A stretch of DNA of 64,000 nt from Branchiostoma belcheri (lineage: Eukaryota > Chordata > Leptocardii > Amphioxiformes > Branchiostomatidae). A program made the position numbers and the translations under genes. Below, one piece after another: positions 11,001 through 20,000 of the stretch; position 1 is the first letter of the stretch; each line of letters starts with the position of its first letter. The notes beneath the pieces are model-generated. The model saw only the letters and a program-made list of their open reading frames with translations. It was not told the DNA's origin and did no database searches. The stretch covers positions 1,667,376-1,731,375 of the forward strand of contig NW_017803157.1 in the NCBI RefSeq assembly GCF_001625305.1. The letters run 5' to 3'.

Positions 11001-14000
11001 TCGGAAGCGGCTAGAATAGGCCAGATAGACAGATAGGAAGCCATTGGTCCACTAATGCCGAGGTCACATTTCCAAACCGGGCAGCTTTCGGGAACGTTAA
11101 GTACGATATAAAAGACAAGAAACACAAAATATTTTAGAAAGTTATCATGATCACTATTTGTTTTATTGTTAAATCTTCGTTGATGCAAATAGCCCGCCGG
11201 GCTCCGGTTTGGAAATGTGACCTTAGCATAACCATAAGGAGTACATTGAGACCCTGATGAACATACCTGTGCTATTCCAGGAGACAACAACGGATGGGCG
11301 GATCACCTGCAGAGTCAGGTCGTCAACCCGGCGTTAGAGTCAGCAGGAATTCCTAGGGACTGCCGTAGGACCTTTTTTTGTTATATTCACACATCGACGA
11401 ACGTAATACAACACATAGTGGTAGTGCACTCAAGTAACAAGGACTTATTTTAACGCTACCACTTACACACAACAAAAAGAACAGATATTGATACAAAAAA
11501 TCTAATATAAATTAAGTACACAACGTAATAAAGAACAAAGATGTTGGAAGATGTTGGAACCGCATGACCAATTCCCCACCCAATGACGAAAGCAATAAAA
11601 TGATGGGACACATGCAACGCAAAGATATCGGTAAAGCTACGGTCACAACCCGCCGTACGTGCTTCTGCGTGCTGTCTACGTGCAAAAACACAGGCAAACG
11701 TAGGGCATCCGTGCGTGGTACCACCTCCGTACGGAATCCTACGGATTTGGGAGCACGTAGAACTTTAAGTGCATGTAAAACTTTTTCTACGTGCGGTCTG
11801 CGGATTCACCACCCGTGCGTGCGAGTGCACGCAACCGCTCACGGCCAGACGTAACGTGCAGACCACACTCTTACACCTTGCGCAACCGTGCGATTGACGT
11901 GCGTCGACGCCACTCCTTCCCTACGTTTTCAGAAAAAACGTAGCAGACGTAGCCTCCCAAAAAACGTACGGACAAAAAGCACGTACGGCGGGTTGTGACC
12001 GTCGCTTAAACGTCATCGCTCTAGCCGCTCGTAGAAACAAACGCTGCTCTGCAAGAACTCTGCACAGGAGGCTAGATAGTGAAATAGATTTTATACTTAC
12101 TTATTGACTAGACTTATTGACTTGTAATATGAATTTGAACTGTTGTTTTTGTAATTACCACAGATCTGGACATGCACGTAGTTCCTCACGTCTGCCAGTG
12201 TATCTACACGCACATCAAATGTGAGAGAGTCGGTCTGGTCTCCGTACCCGCCAACATATCACAAGATGTCACCAGGTTGTAAGTACCACAAGCATTGTAC
12301 AAAAATACATTTTACATGGAAATTCAAAACTGTAAATTTGCGTGAATATTTAACAAATGATTGTCAATGCCAGTTGAGGACTAATGGCAACTTCTCAACA
12401 TTGACTAAAAGACACTTTTCCCACTTGGATAAAATTGTCCGGATCGAGACGAATAGATTTGGTGACCGACTTCGAATCGGTTAACTTTACTCCTGTGGAA
12501 AAGCTCGTGACCCTACTCTCCAAGCAGAGGTTGGTGGGGAATCGGCATATTAGAAAGGTCACACTGAATCTTCCCCCACCAAACTCTGCTTGGAGAGTAC
12601 CCGATCCAGCTCCGTCCAGCACTTCTGAGCCGAATCAAACCGAACCGACCCGGATCGGACGCGTTCCCACTGGGGTAAAGTTGACCGGCCGGATGGAAGC
12701 CGTTCATCATTCGTTTCGTTGGGCTCGATCTGGAAAATTTGATACAAGTGGGAAAAGGGCCAAAGAGAGACTCAGACTTTGTTGACAGCCTGTTTAACAT
12801 GAAAGGTTTTTTTAATGTCCATTCTCCATTTGATCTTTGCTTTGTCTTGCAGGAACTTACAACACAACTTGATCGAATCCCTGCAGAATAATTCCCTCGG
12901 AAAATTGACGGCTCTACACAGCCTGTGAGTTTGGATTCTCTTTAATATCATTTGTAGCGGTGCGAAAAGGACAGTGATGAAACGGAATTCGACCGGTTTT
13001 GACTTTATTTGTCTTTCTCAAGAATGAGATCGGACCTCTCCTCCTTTTATTTCTTGTTCTGTGCCTCTCTAGTGCAGGGCGCTCTGCTTTGGATTCTTTT
13101 ATCGTTACAGTCAAACGAACCAAGAGACCACCTTTATAAGCCGGCCATCTGGTCATGCCATAACGACCGCTTTTTCTCGGTCCCAATTAGACGTAAGAAT
13201 TAAAGGACTTGTCGACAAAAACGTATGTATTTAAAAACTGTTACGTGTACCATCAATCACTATTGCCTGCCTGTGGCTGGCCAATCTCTTATCTAGAGTA
13301 ATCTCCAAGCAGATATTTCGGTGGCTGCAAAGACAGTATCAAATATTGGCCAGGCAGTATCCAATTAGGCCCTTTTCCCACTAGGATAAAATTGTCTAGC
13401 CTGGGTACCATCCGGATTTTCGCTACGCAACGCTCGAAAAAGCGTTGCGTAGCGAAAATCCGGATGGTACCCAGGCTAAAAATTGTCCGTATCGAGCAGG
13501 ATCAAAGCGAATCAATTCGGCTCGATCCGGACAATTTATCCTAGTGTGAAAAGGGCCTTTTATTTATTCATTTATGAAGATATACCACATTTGTGGAATG
13601 ATTGACATAGCAGGTGACTATCACCTCTTCAAGATGTCAAACCTGAGGCCAGACTGTAAGGTTTGAAACATCCGACGGGCGTCCCTAACTAGCCTGGTAT
13701 CCAGCCTTTTTAGGTACCCAAGATCTTGGGTAGCTAACAAGGCTGGATACCAGGCTAGTCCCTAACCGAAGCAAGGGACTCATTTCCACCTGAGTGAAGT
13801 TAGGAAAGTCGTGTTAAGTGCCTTTACCAAGCTTAAGGGCACAAGATCGGCCTTAATTAGATACTGGCCAGGCAGTATCCAATTAATTTACAGTTCTAAC
13901 CAAACATCTGCTTGGAGTTTAATCTGGATGACCTTGGTCAGCTGTAGGTCACTGACCCCGCTGGACATGTTTATTTGTCTGCCCTGCTCGCAGGAATCTC

Positions 14001-17000
14001 CGTGGTAACAGGATCAGGACCCTCCCAGCAGGCGCGTTCACAGGGCTGACCAACCTGGGGCAGCTGTGAGTTTCACTAGCCTCTACCAGGCTCCGGGATA
14101 GCCTCCACCAGACTCCTTTGCAGGCTGAATAAATAGTAGAAATCGGTCTAAAAAGAATATAGCTAGCCAGGGGAGTTGGCTGACCATAGAGGGTCAAACT
14201 GGACCTTCTATGGCCAACCAACTCCCCTGGCCATCTACATTCTTTTTAGGCTGAGTTCTACTATGTATTCAGCCTGCAAAGAAGTCTGGTGGAGACTAGA
14301 GTTTCAGGAGTACTTCTGTCATTAGTTTGACAATGATTAAGAGCATAATTCCAGTACATGTCTATCAGTCTTGACTCATCCAAGAAGAGTTATGCGAGTA
14401 CATGTGTGTTACATGTACATTACTGTGCAAGCAAGCACGGCACATGCTCACTCACTTGTTCACTCACTCACTCACTCACTCACTCACTCACTCACTCACT
14501 CACTCACTCACTCACTCACTCACTCACTCACTCACTCACTCACTCACTCACTCTCACTCAGTTACTCACTCACTCACTCACTCACTCAGTCTCACTCTCA
14601 CTCACTCACTCACTCACTCACTCACTTTGTCAGTGTCAGTTTGAATTGGTTACATGATTATCATAATTATGTTAAACATCAAAATAATTTGTACTGAGGG
14701 ATTCCAGATCATTACAATCCCTTAATTGATATTTTTCTTCTGTTTTTCTTGTTTTTTTAATGATATTTTTCCCACCACCAGGTATTTGTCAGAAAACCTG
14801 CTAGAAACTCTGCCAGCTGGAGCTTTCCAGGGACTACAGAGGCTAAAATGGCTGTAAGTAAACTTTTAGATTCTTCAAAATAACATGTCTTTGTCTCAGG
14901 CTCATATTCCTTAAATACATGCCATAACCATAGATGGTCTCCACCAGACTCTTTTGCAGTCTGAATAAATAGTTGAAATCGACCTAAAAAGAATGCAGCT
15001 GGCCAGGGGAGTTGGCCGGCCATTGAGGGTGACCAGTTTGCCTACAAAAGAGTCTGGTGGAGACTAATCCATATTATACAAAACACTTTAGAAATGCTCC
15101 AACAAAAGTCTAGATCTATCCTGTTTATGTACAGCTAACATCTTGCATTTTGTTTTATACAACAGGTATCTTCAAAAGAATAAGCTGAGGTCTCTTCAAG
15201 CAGATGTTTTCCAAGGACTAACCAGCCTTAACTGGTTGTGAGTTTTGAACCAATATTCATCAACCTATCCATTCATCTGCTTTTGTTTTGTACTATGAAC
15301 ATTAGATTTTAATTTTCAAGTTGTCACTTATTATATTAGTTTTTATGTAAAATTGTTCTGAACTTCTTCCAGGGATCTTCGGTTCAACTACTTGCAGGAT
15401 TTGCCATCCGGAGTGTGGTGTGACCACATGCCTGCACTTCTCTGGCTGTAAGTCATACATGCTGGAATAACTTTTTATGTTGAATTTTAATGCCATGAGA
15501 GACATTGTAATATAACCCTCTACCTGATGCCTAACCTAATAAATACAAACTTCACATGAAATGATGTCAAATGGCTACTTTAGCATGGATTATGCTTGTC
15601 TAAAATGTTATGACTATAGTACATACTTATGATTAAGATTGTCTGTTCATTTCTGAGGTACATGACATTGTACTTTGAATGTTTGTTTGCTAGTGATTTG
15701 GAGTCCAATCACCATTAAATGCTGCCATGCCGAGGATGTATATAGCCTGGGTGCCAGACCCATAGCACACTGGACACAAGTATTTCAGTGCTCACTGAGA
15801 TACTTTGTGTCCAGTGTGCCATGGGTCTGGCACCCAGGCTAGGATGTATAATTATATAACAATTCTTTAGTATGTTAGATAGTGTGGTAGGTTTTATATT
15901 AAGTGACATTCAGGTGTTTTGGAAATAATTTTGTTCTCATAACTTTATCTTTACCAGGGAGATGGAGGGAAATGAAATTGAAAAACTGACATCATCCTCA
16001 TTTACAAGATGCAGCTCTTTGACTTTTGTGTAAGTTTGTAAATGACATTTCTTAAACTTAATGTTTTTATTGAGTTTGTATCACAGTCAAACATGCCTTT
16101 CTTGCATGACAATTTGGTTCATTAATTGTTTAACATTATACATACATGTAAAGATAATATGAGTTTTTAACATTGTACTAGATTAGAATTAGGTTATGGC
16201 TGAGTGTCATGTTTGCTTTACAGAAACTTCAGAAACAACACCTTGAAGTCCATAGGCCAAGACACATTCACACCACTTTCCAGTGTCTGGGAATTGTAAG
16301 TATAAAATGATTAACAAACAGAAATAAATTGTTACCAATCCTGCCCTTGACATTTGTTTTTAAAGTATTAAAAGTTTAAGTCCTTTCCACACCACGTGGT
16401 GCATAAGGTGGTACCCATCTCCGATTCGGTAGCCCTTGGGCCACACAGTTGTGCAATCACTACAGCAGGGGGCTAGTCCACTGGTAGTGGTGTGTGTTTA
16501 ACTCCCATACTCTATGATCTCAAATGCTGGGTGCTAAGCAGAGAAAGCAGTATGTAACGTTACCAAGTATGACCATGGAGGTAGTGTGTCTTTTAACTCC
16601 ATGGTATGACTCGGTCAGCGATCAAACTCACGACCTACCAGATGCAAGGCAAGCACTCTAACCACTTGGCCATTGCACCTGTTCAGAGTATTAATTTATT
16701 GTTTCAAAGTATAAGTTTTAAAGTATTATTGTTTAGAAAAATGTACCTTATTTCAACAGAGACATATCCTGGAACAGTCTGGCACCACTCCCCATTGGAA
16801 CCTTCAATGGACTGGGACACCTGAAACTGCTGTAGGGTTCATAGCTTTACTTTGTTGATTTTGAAAAGATACAATGTAGTATGTATATGAGAATAGTTAT
16901 AGTGACCAGCTTTTCCAACAAATAAACGTGCCATTATGAACATAATTTTTGACACAGAGCAATGACAACAGTATAGACATACAGTGTCCTACTAAGTAAC

Positions 17001-20000
17001 AGTGATTCTTTGCAAGGTATATGTTTTGTTCTGTGTCCATTTTCTACTTTGTTTGCAATTAAGTTTTGAAGAAGATTGTGATTGTGTCCTTGTTTCTGCA
17101 TCTCAGGAATGTATCTTACAACAGAGACATGATCCTGAGTCGAGACCTGTTCTTTGGGCTGGATAACCTGACTTCGCTGTAAGAACTGTTAGAGTTGTTT
17201 TCGTCACATTTTGATCATCTGCAGTTATAAAATGTACCATTAGTTAAACATGAATCTCATTTGGAACAATGACACTTATGATGAATAATGCAGAATCTTT
17301 CGACTTACCTCCAGGGACCTGCGAGGTCTAGAGATGCCTCAAGACTGCCAGCATTCCAGGGTGCTGCTTAGCCTGGAGAACTTATACTTCGTGTAAGTTA
17401 CATCTCTGCTTTATGAAAATGCCTAGTAGTACCGTATACATGTCAGTAACAGGTTCAAGATTTGCCCCCTCCATAAAACAGTTATAATAACTCAAGCAAC
17501 TGGATATGATTTTGAAAATGGATAGACGTAGCATCCACTACCTTTTGTCAGTGACGCTGGTAACTTGTCAGAAAGGCAGGTTTACATGTATAAGCACGAA
17601 CTGTTGATTGAAGATTTCTTATTTGTTTTCCAGTGAGTGATTGTACTTCTTTGTTTCCTAGTGACAAGCTCTTTCCTTTAAGAAGTGTGTCATTTTGTGC
17701 CTCGGTACCTTTCCAGGTATTTTGATGACTTCTCGTCCTGTCGCTACGCCCTCCAAGCACGCGGGTGCTCTCCCAAGTCTGACGGCATTTCCTCGCTGAA
17801 GAACATGTTGGCCCTGGTTTTTCTGCGTGTTGTAGTCTGGGTTCTGGCCTTCTTCACCGTCCTAGGCAACTCCTTTGTCATCCTGGGCAGGCTGCTTATT
17901 AAGAATGAGAACAATGTGCACTCTCTCTTCATAAGGAACCTGTGCGGTAAGACACTTTCCTGCAGAATGATTACATTACCGTTAATTAACATGAAGTGAA
18001 TTACACTATTCTGAAGTTAAAACTCCATCACAACTTGAGGTTGTGTGGCATAATGGCAGAGTACTCGTCTCGGAACCAAGAGGTCCTGGGTTCGAGTCCT
18101 GACATGCCACTGATCTTGTGCTGTTGGGAAAGGCACTTTACATGACTTTCCTCATTTTAAACTCAAGTGAAAATGAGTATTGTCCTGTATTTGTTGGACA
18201 CAACACCAGCAACAGCTGCCTTTGTCCTGAATTGTATTGCTACAATTTTAATAAATCAAGTTAAATAAAATCAAACTTTGTTCCCTCAGCGGCAGACCTG
18301 TTGATGGGTGTGTACCTCGTCATCATTGCCAGTCGTGATGTCATGTACCGTAACGAGTTCATCCAACACGCTCTGTTCTGGCAGGAGAGCGTCCTCTGTC
18401 AGTTCGCAGGCTTCCTGGCTATGCTCTCTTCTGAGGTAAGACAATTCTTGTAGAAGGTTATGAAATAAAGACTTAACTTTCCTTCCAACACCGGAATGAA
18501 TTGGGACTTACCGGTACCCCAAATTTTTGGCTGACTCCTCCAACCTTGTTGACACACTGTCAGAGACACAGGACCATAGTAGCGGGTCATACGTGCCAGA
18601 TAACCCCCCCCCCACGTCTCCATTCAGGGTAGGTCTTTGAGCTCTAATGTAGACCGCCATTGAAGGAGTCAGCCGAAGATTGTCCGTCTGATAGACACAG
18701 AAATGTAAGCAAGGTAAGACAAGTTTGATTGTGTAAAAGGAAACCCCTAAATCCAGTGTCTGACATGGATGACTATTCCTGTAGGTATCTGTGCTACTGT
18801 TGACGTACATGTCCATGGAGCGATGTCTGATCATCGTCTTCCCGTTTCGCACCATGGAGCCCAGCGCCAGACAGAACCGGACATGCATCGCCTGCATCTG
18901 GCTCATTGGTTTTCTCATTGCCTCGCTACCATTTCTTATACAGGTACTAGACATTTTGAGCATGTCTACACTTTTGAATATTTATAACTAAACACACTTT
19001 AGCTTTCGAGATGCACTTTATCTCTTCTTAAACCCGGTAAAGATCTCGTCTTGAAATTCTCTTGTCACGACTTGATGCGATTATCACGAGACAAGAAATA
19101 GGCGTCAAGTAGTGACGCCCCCTGTCCTTGTTTAAGGCACTTTGATATTTAAATGCATAATTTTTTTTGGTACCAAGTAAAGAGACATGGGGGAAGGGCA
19201 TTTTAACAAGGTTTCCCACAACAACAATGATGAAGCACTACGAGTAGAGCTGTGTACCGGTACGCAGTACCGATACTGTACCGGAAAAATTGATTAGGTA
19301 CAGGTCCAAAATACCTAATCCCTCAGTACCGGTACTGTACCTAAACAATTTCACACCAATTTTATGCCTATTTGTGACCTCAAATGGGTCCCTGTGTAAG
19401 GACAGTGTGTTCATGAAAACAAAAACATCTTTAGTTTTGCCTATATTTTATCTGAGCATTCGCCATAAACAAAGAATAAACCTTAACTAACAAGTTTATT
19501 AATGTTTTTTGTTATTGAAGGAGTTCAGAAGAGCATATAAATTGGTCGAATTGTTCAGGTACAGGTTCAGGTCCGGACCTGTACCTAAACCTGTGTACCT
19601 GTACCTGTACCTGTACCTAAAATTTGTTTAGGTACACAGCTCTAACTACGAGTGATTTGAAAGTCTTTTTTGAATAGCTTTAACGACAGCATACTTTCAA
19701 CAGCCCACATTTCTATAGAACACAAGGAGCAACTTTAATAACACCTGGTAATCATGATCACCACATTCCTTCCATAGGATTCTACATGTTTCTATGGGAG
19801 CAGTTCAGTGTGCTTCCCTCTCCACCTGCGCTCCCCCTACGGCCAGGGCTGGGTGTACGGAGCTGTGGTGTTTATTGGGCTCAACATGTGTGCCTGGTTC
19901 ATCATCCTCATGTGCTACTGTTGCATGTTTATCAGGTATGTGGACTGTACCTCCTCATATTGAAGCATTATAAAACTGTGAGTTTCCTGTATTATCTCTA

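Noticed and set aside
10784..11290. 168-codon minus-strand ORF
   Set aside because: It is the shadow of the receptor LDLa exon and adjoining intron; the plus strand has the real domain with splice sites.
14358..14697. Three overlapping long ORFs rich in Ser-Leu-Thr-His
   Set aside because: They are translations of the (ACTC)n microsatellite, which has no stop in any forward frame.
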